Part shown: piece after piece, positions 1 through 9,440 of the stretch
Numbering within the stretch: position 1 is the first letter of the stretch
Layout of the letters: each line of letters begins with the position of its first letter
Assembly (NCBI GenBank): GCA_018266775.1
Contig: JAFDZS010000007.1
Span: 310,001 to 374,000, forward strand
Length of the DNA: 64,000 nt
Direction of reading: 5' to 3'
Source: Bacteroidota bacterium
Lineage (GTDB): Bacteria > Bacteroidota > Bacteroidia > Chitinophagales > Chitinophagaceae
Notes under the pieces: model-generated
What the model was told of the DNA's origin: nothing
What the model saw: only the letters and a program-made list of their open reading frames with translations
Database searches by the model: none
Translations under genes and position numbers: made by a program

Positions 1-36
1 AAAATTCATCCGGGCAGGTAAGTTACCTGCCCGGAT
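1..36 (-). terminator. Rho-independent terminator of the 57-692 lipoprotein gene
   Basis: A perfect 13-bp inverted repeat (8-20 pairing with 24-36, 3-nt loop) is followed on the minus strand by GAATTTT at the window edge. It lies just past the stop codon of the minus-strand gene at 57. Confidence 0.75.
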
Positions 37-56
37 GGTAAAGCTCTTTTCCTGTA

Positions 57-692
57 TTATGACTTCTGCAATACGCCTTTCTGCGCCATATCTTTCACCA
101 CTTTTTTGGCATATTGTTTACTTAAACTTTCTGTTGAAGAAGGATTAAAAGATTCGGATTGTACTGTGTACAATAATTGGTCAACATTCAGATCGTACAC
201 ATTTGTTTCCCACAAATAATTGGTATTCGTGGTAGTGTACCCTGGCGTATAATACCGGCTGTAAATGGTGGAATAGTAACCTGAAAATCTGTTGCGGTAC
301 ATCGCCACCGGCTGGTAACTAACAGTGCCGGGAGAACGATATCTTTCATTGGTTTTATCCTGTAATACGATAGTTACTGCTGCGTCAAAACCTTTATTGC
401 GCAATGTTGACAGGAGTTTGTTTTCGTCTTTATTATTAAAAGCCCTGGGGCCAAATTCTGCATAGGCAGAAGTGGCATTAATGCCTTTTTCCTTCAGGTA
501 TTTTACCATCCGGTTTTCCATTTCTGCCTGTGTGTTACGGTAACGCGGTGGCAGCATACCCACCACCAATACTTTATGATAACTGTTTACATTGGCCCCC
601 TGCATTTTCCACGATGAAGTTACTTTAGTACTGGAACAGGAAGCCAAAACAATAATGGCTGCCATTAAACCTGCTGTTGATATCCGTTTCAT
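57..692 (-). CDS. Putative lipoprotein of unknown function (211 aa)
   Basis: The N-terminus is a lipoprotein signal: two basic residues, a hydrophobic stretch and the lipobox LASC with Cys19, so the mature protein should be lipid-anchored and periplasmic or outer-membrane. The body has an SSWK segment after the lipobox, a predicted strand VLVVGML near residue 43, and a Tyr-rich middle (about residues 117-160). The pattern recalls DUF4136-like small lipoproteins, but I cannot assign a domain with certainty. It is a single gene with its own terminator and starts at ATG. Confidence 0.75.
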   Translation of the reverse strand: MKRISTAGLMAAIIVLASCSSTKVTSSWKMQGANVNSYHKVLVVGMLPPRYRNTQAEMENRMVKYLKEKGINATSAYAEFGPRAFNNKDENKLLSTLRNKGFDAAVTIVLQDKTNERYRSPGTVSYQPVAMYRNRFSGYYSTIYSRYYTPGYTTTNTNYLWETNVYDLNVDQLLYTVQSESFNPSSTESLSKQYAKKVVKDMAQKGVLQKS

Positions 693-847
693 AACTGCTT
701 AATTTAATTGTTCAATAAATCCGGTTGCTGCAGTATATACGATTCAAATTCTGTACCCGGGTTTAATGGTAAACAGCAATTAACGAATTCTTTACTAAAG
801 GCTTGCAAAACTTTTAGATGGCTGTAGCCGTGGCAATAAACCGATAT

Positions 848-2683
848 TTATTTTACTTCCTGTAAATCAACAAGGCGTTTGTAAAAACCGTTTTGGGCAA
901 TAAGGCTGTCGTGAGTACCGCGTTCAACAATCTCGCCTTTCTGCAATACCACAATTTCATCTGCGTGGCGAATAGTGCTGAGGCGGTGGGCAATGACTAT
1001 GGAAGTACGGTTGGTCATCAGGTTATTGATGGCATCCTGAACGAGACGTTCACTTTCAGTATCGAGAGAGGATGTGGCTTCATCCAAAATTAATATTGGT
1101 GGGTTTTTTAAAACTGCCCTTGCAATGGTCAACCTTTGCTTTTCGCCACCGCTTAATTTACTGCCACGGTCACCAATATTGGTTTGATAGCCCTCTTCTT
1201 TCTGAACAATAAAATTATGGGCATTGGCCACTTTAGCTGCCTGCTCAATATCAGCGTCGGTGGCACCGGTCATTCCCAGTGCAATATTGTTCCGGATACT
1301 GTCATTAAATAAAATAGGTTCCTGTGTTACAATACTGATCAGGCCACGCAACGATTGCAATGAATACTCTTTGATATTTACACCATCCACCAGTATTTCG
1401 CCAGAACTGGTATCGTGAAAACGCGGAACCAGGTCGGCCAGTGTGCTTTTGCCTGCACCACTGCTGCCCACCAGTGCAACAGTTTTTCCTTTAGGTATGG
1501 TAAGGTTGATGTTTTTCAAAATCACGGCATCATCATACATGAAGCCCACATTCTTAAACTCGATGCCCTGCTGTAATGTTTGAATTTGTTTACCATTGGG
1601 ATTATCATCTACGGTAACAGGTGCTTTCAAAACCTCTTCTATCCTGTCTATTGCAGCGCTTCCTCTTTGCATATTACTGAAAGCTGTTGATATAGATTTT
1701 GCAGGGTCAATGACGTTATAGAACAATCCCATGTACATCAGGAATAATGAGCCAGTAAGACCCAGACTTCCACCCTGCGCTTCACTCAACACTATGCGGC
1801 CACCGAACCAGAGAATCCCCGCGAAAATAGCTACACCCATCATTTCACTCATTGGGGAAGCTAAGTCACGGCGAAAACCCATTCTGTTACGGGCATGCAG
1901 GAATGCATCACTAATGGTAAAAAACTTATTGCGTAAAGTGCCTTCAACATTAAATGCTTTGATTACTCTTAATCCACCCAAAGTTTCATCAACGGTAGAA
2001 ATTGCCTCCCCACTTTTCTCTGCAGCATATTTCGAATCTTTTTTTAATGAGCGGCTTAGCCGGCCAATGACAAGACCCATAATTGGAATACATAATAAGA
2101 TTACACCAGTAAGTTTAGGACTGATAAAAAACAGAAAGCACAGGTTAAATATGATTGTGAGCGGATCTTTAATCCATCCTTCCAGCGTACCTACTACAGA
2201 TCCTTCCACTTCGGCCACGTCGTTGGTCATCCTGCTCATCAGATCGCCTTTTCTTTTTTCAGTAAAAAATCCGATAGGCAGTTTTAGTATCTTATCATAA
2301 ATATCCAACCTTAATTGATTAACAATGCCATTTTTAATTGGCCCTAATACCCGGTATGATAAATAAAGAAATAAGTTTTTTAGAAAGATAAGCACAACAA
2401 TCATCACACAAACTACTCCCAGTGCAAAAAATACTCCTCCTGAATTGGAATTAATTAAGTCAAATAATTGAGTATTCACAAACCTTACAATTGGATTGGT
2501 GGACGTCATAGCCTTAGCAATAGCATCTTTGTCATTTACAAAAATGATCTGCATAAACGGAAACAACATACCAATGGAAAAAATAGAAAATACTATTGTA
2601 AGAATAATACAAACAAAATAAGCAGTTATTGAAGCCTTATATTGCTTCAGGTAGCCAAAAACACGGGAATATTTCTTCATCAC
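848..2683 (-). CDS. ABC transporter, fused permease-ATPase, MsbA/lipid-exporter type
   Basis: This 611-residue half-transporter has an N-terminal six-helix exporter domain (about 15-330) and a C-terminal ATPase (about 370-605). The ATPase shows Walker A GSSGAGKST, the signature LSGGEKQR, Walker B ILILDEATSSLD and a switch His in IVIAHRLST. Length and layout fit the MsbA family of homodimeric inner-membrane flippases for lipid A or other lipids. The substrate cannot be read from sequence, and multidrug export is an alternative. It is transcribed away from rbfA and lies alone on its strand. Confidence 0.9.
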   Translation of the reverse strand: MMKKYSRVFGYLKQYKASITAYFVCIILTIVFSIFSIGMLFPFMQIIFVNDKDAIAKAMTSTNPIVRFVNTQLFDLINSNSGGVFFALGVVCVMIVVLIFLKNLFLYLSYRVLGPIKNGIVNQLRLDIYDKILKLPIGFFTEKRKGDLMSRMTNDVAEVEGSVVGTLEGWIKDPLTIIFNLCFLFFISPKLTGVILLCIPIMGLVIGRLSRSLKKDSKYAAEKSGEAISTVDETLGGLRVIKAFNVEGTLRNKFFTISDAFLHARNRMGFRRDLASPMSEMMGVAIFAGILWFGGRIVLSEAQGGSLGLTGSLFLMYMGLFYNVIDPAKSISTAFSNMQRGSAAIDRIEEVLKAPVTVDDNPNGKQIQTLQQGIEFKNVGFMYDDAVILKNINLTIPKGKTVALVGSSGAGKSTLADLVPRFHDTSSGEILVDGVNIKEYSLQSLRGLISIVTQEPILFNDSIRNNIALGMTGATDADIEQAAKVANAHNFIVQKEEGYQTNIGDRGSKLSGGEKQRLTIARAVLKNPPILILDEATSSLDTESERLVQDAINNLMTNRTSIVIAHRLSTIRHADEIVVLQKGEIVERGTHDSLIAQNGFYKRLVDLQEVK

Positions 2684-2744
2684 GAATAAATAAAAATATA
2701 AACGGCAAAGTAACTAATTTTACGGCTATTAAAGCACAACGATT

Positions 2745-3143
2745 ATGTTAGAAGGTAAAAGGCAAAAGCAGGTGGCCGGGCTGCTGAATAAAGAACTGAG
2801 TGATATTTTTCAACGGCTGGGGCTGAGTATGATAGATGGTGGCATGGTTTCCATATCATCAGTAAAAATTACACCCGACCTTTTTGATGCCCGCATTTAC
2901 CTTAGTTTTTTTAAGGTGAAGGACAATGCCGCTGCACTGAAAAAAATTGAAGACCATGCCCACGAAATAAAGAGGGAACTAACTGCCAGAGTGCGGCATC
3001 AACTGAGGAGCATGCCCAGGCTGGCTTTTTATATTGACGACACACTGGAATATGTGGACAAAATTGAAAACCTGTTTAAAGAAATTAAAGAAACGCCACC
3101 AGTAACCACCATTTCAAAACAAGAAGAAAAAAATAAAGAATAA
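2745..3143 (+). CDS. rbfA: Ribosome-binding factor A
   Basis: This 132-residue protein matches RbfA, a small KH-fold factor that binds the 30S subunit and helps mature the 5' end of 16S rRNA. The N-terminus (KRQKQVAGLLNKELSDIF) and the block PDLFDARIYLSFF followed by RHQLRSMPRLAFYIDDTLEY are typical. The C-terminal tail is charged and Lys/Glu-rich. The permease gene follows 25 bp downstream on the same strand, a pairing common in Bacteroidota, so the two are probably one transcript. Confidence 0.93.
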   Translation: MLEGKRQKQVAGLLNKELSDIFQRLGLSMIDGGMVSISSVKITPDLFDARIYLSFFKVKDNAAALKKIEDHAHEIKRELTARVRHQLRSMPRLAFYIDDTLEYVDKIENLFKEIKETPPVTTISKQEEKNKE

Positions 3144-3168
3144 CCCCTTAAATTAATATTCCCAACAC

Positions 3169-4398
3169 TTGTACTTTACTTTTGCCTGGAGATATTTTAA
3201 AGCCAAGAAAAGCGCCAATGCCATCAACATTATTGCATGGGTAACGGTGGGTGTTATTGCATTTGCCACCTGCTGCCAGGTGTTGGTATTAAGCGTATTT
3301 AACGGCTTTGAGGGATTGGTAAAATCATTATACGCTTCATTTTATACCGACCTTAAAGTAATTCCGGCTAAAGGAAAAACCATTACCTTTTCTGCTGCCC
3401 AGTTGATGCAGATCAAACAACAACCGTTTGTTCAACATTATTCATTGATTGCTGAAGAAAAAGCGTTGCTGCAAAACGCTGCTGCGGATGAATCACAAAC
3501 TGTAGTGACACTAAAGGGTGTAGATGAAAATTACGGAGAGGTTTGTGGTGTGCCTTCTAAAACCTCGAAAGGAAAATTCAATATTGGCACTGTTGATGAG
3601 CCCGGAATTGTTTTAGGTTCCGGCATACAATACGCTATTGGGGTGGAATTTAATCCTGCCTTTGAAATGAATAAACTAACGGCGATTGTACCCAAAAAAA
3701 ACAGTACCAGTATCGATCCCCTTCAGTCGCTCAGCGAAGGCAACGTATTACCCACCGGTGTTTTCAGTATTCAGCAGGATTTTGATAACAAATATGCCAT
3801 TACCAATATTGGATTTGTAAAACAACTGCTGGGCCTGGATTCCAATGAATTCAGTGCGCTGGAAATTAAACTTACTCCACATGCAGATGTAACCATGGCA
3901 AAAGAAAAGCTAACCGCCTTGCTTGGTACTAACTACCAGGTGCAAACGCTTTATCAGCAAAACATGAGCCTGTATAATACCATGAAACTGGAGCGCTGGT
4001 TCATCTTTGCCGTATTGACCCTTGTTCTTGTTGTAAGTGCGTTTACCATGGTAAGTGCATTGACCATGCTGGTACTGGAAAAACAAAAAGACATTAACGT
4101 ATTGCAAAGCATGGGGGCTAACCGTTCCACCGTATTAAAAATCTTCTTAAGTGAAGGGTTGTTATTGGGTGGCATAGGTGCAGCTGCAGGAATTACCATG
4201 GCAGCTATACTATGCATACTGCAGGTGAAATTCAAACTCATTAAAATGGGGGGTGGTTCTTTCCTGATTGATTATTACCCGGTGCAATTAGTGGCTACAG
4301 ATTTTTTATTGGTAGCCGTAACTGCAATGGTAATTGCATTTGCTGCATCGTGGTTCCCGGCCCGCAGGGCATCAGCCCAGCCATTTGAACTCAGGTGA
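3169..4398 (+). CDS. FtsX/LolC-E-type ABC transporter permease
   Basis: The protein has 409 residues. A transmembrane helix at about 20-45 is followed by a large periplasmic domain (about 50-270) and three C-terminal helices, the layout of the MacB/FtsX/LolE permease fold. The C-terminal PARRASAQPFELR is characteristic. It probably moves lipoproteins or other lipids from the inner membrane with an ATPase encoded elsewhere. The only usable start is TTG at 3169, because an in-frame stop at 3154-3156 lies upstream with no ATG between. It follows rbfA. Confidence 0.85.
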   Translation: MYFTFAWRYFKAKKSANAINIIAWVTVGVIAFATCCQVLVLSVFNGFEGLVKSLYASFYTDLKVIPAKGKTITFSAAQLMQIKQQPFVQHYSLIAEEKALLQNAAADESQTVVTLKGVDENYGEVCGVPSKTSKGKFNIGTVDEPGIVLGSGIQYAIGVEFNPAFEMNKLTAIVPKKNSTSIDPLQSLSEGNVLPTGVFSIQQDFDNKYAITNIGFVKQLLGLDSNEFSALEIKLTPHADVTMAKEKLTALLGTNYQVQTLYQQNMSLYNTMKLERWFIFAVLTLVLVVSAFTMVSALTMLVLEKQKDINVLQSMGANRSTVLKIFLSEGLLLGGIGAAAGITMAAILCILQVKFKLIKMGGGSFLIDYYPVQLVATDFLLVAVTAMVIAFAASWFPARRASAQPFELR

Positions 4399-4412
4399 TC
4401 AAATGAGACAAT

Positions 4413-4438
4413 AAAAAAGCCGGACAGGCGTCCGGCTT
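4413..4438. terminator. Bidirectional terminator between convergent genes
   Basis: The 9-bp stem AAGCCGGAC/GTCCGGCTT (4417-4425 with 4430-4438) has a 4-nt loop. The six-A run at 4413-4418 becomes a T-tract on the minus strand, so it best serves the transketolase gene, but it lies between convergent genes and could serve both. Confidence 0.75.
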
Positions 4439-4461
4439 ATGATCATTTCAAGAAGATAAAA

Positions 4462-5295
4462 TTAATAATCGCCCAGTGTTTCGGGTAGCTGTGCCAGTGC
4501 TTTGGCCAATTGTTCATCGTTAGGTGCAATACCATGCCATTCGTGGCTGCCTTCCATAAAATCAACACCTTTGCCCATGATCGTTTTCATTAAAATAACA
4601 ATGGGTTTTCCTTTACCAATAAAAGTTTTGGCTTTATTTAATCCCTCCACCACAGCATCCATATCGTTACCATCCATTTCCAGCACTTCCCAGTTAAAGG
4701 CCTGGTATTTTGCATGAAGGTTATCCAGCGACATTACTTTTTTGGTTGGCCCGTCGATTTGTTGTCCGTTTAGGTCAACTGTAGCAATAAGATTATCCAC
4801 GCCTTTGTGTGCGGCAAACATAATGGCTTCCCAGTTTTGCCCTTCATCCAGTTCACCATCACCGTGTAAAGAATACACGATATGGGGATCATTGTTTAAT
4901 TTTTTTGCCAGTGCTGCACCAATGGCTACACTCATACCCTGGCCCAGAGAACCACTTGCCATTCTTACACCGGGTAAATGCTCATGTGTGGTGGGGTGGC
5001 CCTGCAGCCTTGAGTTCAGTTTTCTGAAAGTGCTTAATTCTGTTACCGGAAAATAACCGCTGTGCGCCAGCGTACTGTAAAACACCGGTGAAATATGGCC
5101 ATTACTTAAGAAGAAAACATCTTCACCAATACCATCCATGCTGAAACCGGGGTTTCTTTTCATCACATCAAAATAAAGTGCGGTAAAATAATCGGCACAA
5201 CCCAGGGAACCACCCGGATGCCCGCTTTGTACAGCGTGCACCATACGCACAATATCCCGGCGTATTTGTGAAGCAATTTCAGGCAATGTATTCAT
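4462..5295 (-). CDS. Transketolase, N-terminal (thiamine-diphosphate-binding) subunit
   Basis: This 277-residue protein corresponds to the N-terminal half of transketolase. It has the early His in HAVQSGHPGG, LSNGHISPVFYS, and the thiamine-diphosphate/Mg motif GDGELDEGQNWEA. It transfers two-carbon units in the pentose phosphate pathway with a separate C-terminal subunit. That partner is not adjacent: downstream is a terminator and a convergent gene. The start at 5295 (MNTLPEIAS) is preferred over 5337, since the extra 14 residues look non-conserved and hydrophobic. Confidence 0.88.
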   Translation of the reverse strand: MNTLPEIASQIRRDIVRMVHAVQSGHPGGSLGCADYFTALYFDVMKRNPGFSMDGIGEDVFFLSNGHISPVFYSTLAHSGYFPVTELSTFRKLNSRLQGHPTTHEHLPGVRMASGSLGQGMSVAIGAALAKKLNNDPHIVYSLHGDGELDEGQNWEAIMFAAHKGVDNLIATVDLNGQQIDGPTKKVMSLDNLHAKYQAFNWEVLEMDGNDMDAVVEGLNKAKTFIGKGKPIVILMKTIMGKGVDFMEGSHEWHGIAPNDEQLAKALAQLPETLGDY

Positions 5296-5602
5296 TTGTA
5301 TCAAAATTTTAAGAAATGGTAAGAATTTCCGGTGCAAACCTAATCTAAATCAATGGATAGAAAAACTAAAACCGGTTTACAAAATTCAATAGTTAATAAT
5401 AAGTTTATAATTTCTTCGTTATTTCACTGCTGAAACCGGGAAACCAGTTTTGAATTACCGGACCGAATTTTATTTACCAGGCAACTTTTGAGTTTTAAAC
5501 AGCGTCTTAATAAGTGTTATTAAGTATTCTAATAAAATATTAGGTTTACTTAAAACATATTTAATACTTTTGTACCACAATGATTGCCATTAAATAATTT
5601 GA
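5296..5602. other. Divergent intergenic region with promoter
   Basis: About 300 bp without a gene lie between the transketolase half and the sugar-phosphate transferase. The sequence is AT-rich. The only clear signal is the TAnnTTTG element at 5565-5572. No RNA gene or repeat was seen. Confidence 0.5.
5565..5572 (+). promoter_or_regulatory. Bacteroidota -7 element upstream of the sugar-phosphate transferase
   Basis: TACTTTTG matches the TAnnTTTG consensus of the Bacteroidota primary sigma factor. It sits 30 bp before the ATG at 5603. No convincing -33 element was seen. Confidence 0.6.
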
Positions 5603-6733
5603 ATGGAACATATCTTACTTAGTGCGTCCCTGGCTTTTTTGATAACTTTTTTTGCCATACCTATTGTAATACAGGTAGCTAAAGATAAAAAGTTGTTTGA
5701 CGAGCCAGATGAACGCAAAGTTCACAAAACAGTAATCCCCACTTTAGGCGGTCTGGGCATATTTGCAGGTTTCATTATTGCCACTTTAATGGGCGTTCCT
5801 TCCACTACTGAATTACAATATTTTGGTGCAGCAGCCATTGTCATCTTCTTCCTTGGCTTAAAAGATGACATCTTAATCTTATCTCCCAGCAAAAAATTCA
5901 TTGGCCAGCTTGTAGCTGCCGGAATCATCATAAAATTTGGCGGCATTGTATTGAATGATATGCATGGTTTTCTCGGTATTCATGAGATTCCACGTGTGGC
6001 CAGTATCATTTTAACCATTTTTACCATCATAGTTATCACCAACTCTTTCAATCTCATTGATGGTGTGGATGGCCTGGCAGGAAGCCTGGGCGTATTAACC
6101 ACATTGGTTTTTGGTGTATACTTTTACTTTGCCGGCCAGCTTACTTATGCTGTTATGGCATTAGCTTTAACCGGCAGTATCATCGCTTTCCTGATCTATA
6201 ACTTCTCTCCTGCTAAAATATTTATGGGAGATACCGGTTCATTATTATTGGGATTGATCAATTCCATCCTGGTCATTAAATTCATCAATATTGCAGGCAA
6301 TTCAGCATCTAATTTTTATCTTGAATCTGCCCCGGCCATTGGATTTTCAATTTTAATGATTCCCCTGTTTGATACATTAAGGGTTTTCACCTTGCGCATT
6401 CTCGACCGCCGTTCTCCTTTCAGTCCAGACAGGACGCATGTACACCATTTCCTCCTCGATCTTGGTTTTACGCACCGGATGATCACTTTTACCTGTGTAA
6501 GTGCTAATATGGTATTTATAGCGCTGGCCTATTTTCTCCGCAACTTGGGCACTACTTCCGTAATTGGAATTCTGCTGGTATCGGCCTTTACTTTTATTGG
6601 TGTAATTTATTACAGCCGTCCCAAAACGAAAGCGGTTGCCCAAAAAGACAAGGCGGTTGCAGGTACCAACAGTACCATCATCAAGCCCCGCAAAATTCTT
6701 TCCCTTGCCCCGGAAAGTGTGGAAGTGGAATAA
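5603..6733 (+). CDS. WecA/MraY-family undecaprenyl-phosphate sugar-1-phosphate transferase
   Basis: This 376-residue polytopic membrane enzyme carries the family motifs in order: PDERKVH with PTLGG near residues 35-50, the double Asp in LGLKDD, NLIDGVDGLA, IFMGDTGSL, and the cytoplasmic loop with HVHH. It transfers a UDP-sugar phosphate (GlcNAc-1-P in WecA) to undecaprenyl phosphate, the first step of O-antigen or exopolysaccharide synthesis. The HVHH loop favours WecA over MraY. About ten membrane helices can be seen. The C-terminal tail of about 40 residues is soluble and basic, then acidic. Confidence 0.9.
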   Translation: MEHILLSASLAFLITFFAIPIVIQVAKDKKLFDEPDERKVHKTVIPTLGGLGIFAGFIIATLMGVPSTTELQYFGAAAIVIFFLGLKDDILILSPSKKFIGQLVAAGIIIKFGGIVLNDMHGFLGIHEIPRVASIILTIFTIIVITNSFNLIDGVDGLAGSLGVLTTLVFGVYFYFAGQLTYAVMALALTGSIIAFLIYNFSPAKIFMGDTGSLLLGLINSILVIKFINIAGNSASNFYLESAPAIGFSILMIPLFDTLRVFTLRILDRRSPFSPDRTHVHHFLLDLGFTHRMITFTCVSANMVFIALAYFLRNLGTTSVIGILLVSAFTFIGVIYYSRPKTKAVAQKDKAVAGTNSTIIKPRKILSLAPESVEVE

Positions 6734-6815
6734 ATTTCCTGTTCAATATTACTTCTATTTAGTGCATTAGTGGCACAAAGTTTTGGTGTGCATCCAAAAT
6801 CACGGTACTTTTTTA

Positions 6816-6823
6816 TAGCTTTG
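6816..6823 (+). promoter_or_regulatory. Bacteroidota -7 element upstream of frr
   Basis: TAGCTTTG matches TAnnTTTG and lies 22 bp before the preferred frr start at 6846. Confidence 0.6.
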
Positions 6824-6845
6824 CAGCCACTTAATGATTACAATT

Positions 6846-7409
6846 ATGGCAGAAGGATTAGATAAAATACTCAGCGATACGGATGCTTCGATGGACAAGG
6901 CGATTAAACACCTGGAAGCTGAACTGGTTAAAATAAGGGCTGGAAAAGCAAATCCTGCCATTCTTGATGGAATTATGGCTGAATATTATGGCAGCCCCAC
7001 TCCCATTGGTCAAATAGCCAATGTTTCTGTATTAGATGCCAGGACTATTTCAGTGCAGCCCTGGGAAAAAAACATGCTGCAGCCTATTGAAAGAGCTATC
7101 ATTATGGCGAATATTGGTATCAATCCACAAAATGATGGCGCAGTAATCAGGCTTTTCATGCCCCCGCTTACTGAAGAAAGAAGGAAGGAACTGGTGAAGC
7201 GCTGCAATGGTGAAGGGGAACATGCCAAGGTTGCGGTACGCAACATACGCAGGGACAGTATTGAGGCAATAAAAAAACTTCAAAAAGATGGCTTGAGCGA
7301 GGATGTATGTAAAGATGCAGAGAAAGATGTTCAGGAAGCCACTGACCGGTATATTGCGCTGGTTGAAAAGCACCTTGCCGCCAAAGAAAAAGAAATCATG
7401 GCGGTATAA
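6846..7409 (+). CDS. frr: Ribosome recycling factor
   Basis: The protein (187 residues from the ATG at 6846) matches the family length of about 185. RRF acts with EF-G to split post-termination ribosomes. Typical blocks are KIRAGKANPAILDG, VQPWEKNML, IGINPQNDGAVIRL and MPPLTEERRKELVK, with the long helical bundle at both ends. An upstream in-frame ATG at 6834 adds only four residues and is less likely. Confidence 0.96.
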   Translation: MAEGLDKILSDTDASMDKAIKHLEAELVKIRAGKANPAILDGIMAEYYGSPTPIGQIANVSVLDARTISVQPWEKNMLQPIERAIIMANIGINPQNDGAVIRLFMPPLTEERRKELVKRCNGEGEHAKVAVRNIRRDSIEAIKKLQKDGLSEDVCKDAEKDVQEATDRYIALVEKHLAAKEKEIMAV

Positions 7410-7464
7410 ATACTGCGTTTTCAGTTACTATCCCACGCAGTTTTAATACTAACATTCATTAACT

Positions 7465-8355
7465 ATGATGCAATCAGCCAGGGAAACATGGTTCTTACTT
7501 ATTTCCACACCATTGTATGCCCTTTTGATTGGTACTGAAATTTTACTGAGCAACTGGCAGCACCGGAAATACTATTCCCTTAAAGAAACCTTACAGAATG
7601 TATACCTCACCCTTGTGAATGCAGGTTTGGATATGCTGTTGCGCTGGGCTTTTTATATCAGCGTATTGCGCTGGAGTTATAACCATCATTTTGTAAAAAT
7701 AGAAAATGTTTACCTCTACTGGTTCCTCCTGTTTATTTTAGAAGATTTTGCATTTTATATCGAACACCGGATTGATCATTATTGCCGGTTATTCTGGGCG
7801 GTGCATGTTACCCATCACTCATCGGAGGAGTTTAACCTCACCACAGGCTTCAGGTCTTCAGTATTTCAACCAGTGTACCGTTTTATTTATTTTGTGCCGC
7901 TGGCCCTGGTTGGTTTCGATCCGCTGGATATCGTCTTCATGTACTCATTCACCCAAACTTATGGCATACTGGTGCATACCCAATACATCCATAAAATGCC
8001 CCGTTGGTTCGAAACGGTTTTTGTTAGCCCAAGCCATCACCGGGTACACCATGCCAGCAATGTTCTTTATCTTGATAAAAATATGGGCATGTGCCTCATC
8101 ATCTGGGATAAATTGTTTGGCAGCTTCCAGGAAGAACTGGACAATGAACCGGTGAGATACGGATTGACGAAACCCGTTACAGGAAAGGAGAATCCTGTCA
8201 AAATCATTTTTCATGAATGGCAAAACATGGCAAAAGATGTGTCAAAGAAAACTTCATTTGTAAACCGGCTGAAATATGTTTTTATGCCTCCAGGCTGGAG
8301 CCACGATGGCACCAGCAAAACTGCCAGGGAAATGCGCAAAGAAATGAAACCGTAA
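7465..8355 (+). CDS. Sterol desaturase / fatty acid hydroxylase family membrane protein
   Basis: This 296-residue membrane protein has the three His clusters of the di-iron hydroxylase superfamily: HRIDH near residue 108, HVTHHS near residue 120, and HHRVHH near residue 194. These ligate two irons that activate O2 for hydroxylation or desaturation of a lipid. About four membrane helices precede and separate the clusters. The exact lipid is unknown. It ends directly against the stop of the convergent DMT transporter gene, with no spacer. Confidence 0.85.
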   Translation: MMQSARETWFLLISTPLYALLIGTEILLSNWQHRKYYSLKETLQNVYLTLVNAGLDMLLRWAFYISVLRWSYNHHFVKIENVYLYWFLLFILEDFAFYIEHRIDHYCRLFWAVHVTHHSSEEFNLTTGFRSSVFQPVYRFIYFVPLALVGFDPLDIVFMYSFTQTYGILVHTQYIHKMPRWFETVFVSPSHHRVHHASNVLYLDKNMGMCLIIWDKLFGSFQEELDNEPVRYGLTKPVTGKENPVKIIFHEWQNMAKDVSKKTSFVNRLKYVFMPPGWSHDGTSKTAREMRKEMKP

Positions 8356-9240
8356 TTATTTGTTTTTTGATATGCGGTTGGCAATGTAAACACCAAACAG
8401 CATTAAAGCCAGGCAAGCTTCCTGCTTCCACCCCACTTCTTCTTTATAAATTACGCCCCAGATATTGGCTACAACAGGAATACCATAAGTGACCATTGAT
8501 GCAAATACAGTACCCGCCCGTTTTACCAGCATGTAAAAAATAATAGACGCTATGGCTGAACCAAAAATGCCCAGTATGGCTGCTGCCCCGGTTGACCATA
8601 GTATTCGAGTATCCGTAAGCGGTAAGCCAAAATACCCGGTGAAAACAAGAACCACAAGAGCAGGGATGGCATTCAAAACAAGTGACACTGCAGCAATCTG
8701 TAATGAGCCCACCTCACTTAAATGACGGTGCACCATATTTACATTTGTGCCATAAATAGCGGTGGCTACAACAATCAAACCCACATAAAATAAATTCTGG
8801 CTTTCCTGCATAGGCTCGCCTTTACTCAGCAATAATAAAATACTGCCCGTGAACGAAGTAAAAATTCCAATGATCTTATTGGCGGTTACTTTGCTGTTGA
8901 AAAAAAGCGCCCCGATGATGATCACAAAAATGGGCGTAAGGGAATTCAGTGTTCCGGCAAGGGCACTATCCACACCCTGCTCTGCAATGCAAAACAAATA
9001 GGCTGGCAATAAACTGCCCAGCGTGCCCGATAAAAAAACAATACCCAGTTTATTTTTAGGTATCATTTTAAAATGTTTGATAGCTGAGGGCAGCAGTACG
9101 ATACCAGAAAAAATAATGCGCAGGGATGCCACCTGGTACGCTGATAATTGCAGCAAACCTTCTTTCATTAAGATGAAGCTGCTGCCCCAGATAACCGAGA
9201 GCATAATGAATATGAACCAGTTCAAAAACCCTTGTTTCAA
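8356..9240 (-). CDS. DMT superfamily transporter (EamA family)
   Basis: This 294-residue inner-membrane protein has ten predicted helices in two five-helix EamA repeats (about 8-140 and 155-290). The N-terminus has the typical VIWGSSFILMKEG and the second repeat contains GTVFASMVTYGIPVVANIWG. Such proteins export amino acids, nucleobases or other metabolites, but the substrate cannot be inferred here. The last residues (RISKNK) are a short basic tail. Confidence 0.87.
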   Translation of the reverse strand: MKQGFLNWFIFIMLSVIWGSSFILMKEGLLQLSAYQVASLRIIFSGIVLLPSAIKHFKMIPKNKLGIVFLSGTLGSLLPAYLFCIAEQGVDSALAGTLNSLTPIFVIIIGALFFNSKVTANKIIGIFTSFTGSILLLLSKGEPMQESQNLFYVGLIVVATAIYGTNVNMVHRHLSEVGSLQIAAVSLVLNAIPALVVLVFTGYFGLPLTDTRILWSTGAAAILGIFGSAIASIIFYMLVKRAGTVFASMVTYGIPVVANIWGVIYKEEVGWKQEACLALMLFGVYIANRISKNK

Positions 9241-9440
9241 TGGCTAAAAATTAAGCTGCAAAGGTGCAGGAATTCATTGAAATACCTGTAAAAGATATTT
9301 TTAGTTGTGTAAACAGGACGGTTAGAAAAATAAATAGAAAATAGTTTGATTTATTAGACGTAAACTATATTTTTATGACAACCTCATCTTGTGATAAAAT
9401 AAATATTCAAATTTGTTAAACAAGCTTAAAACCTAAAATT

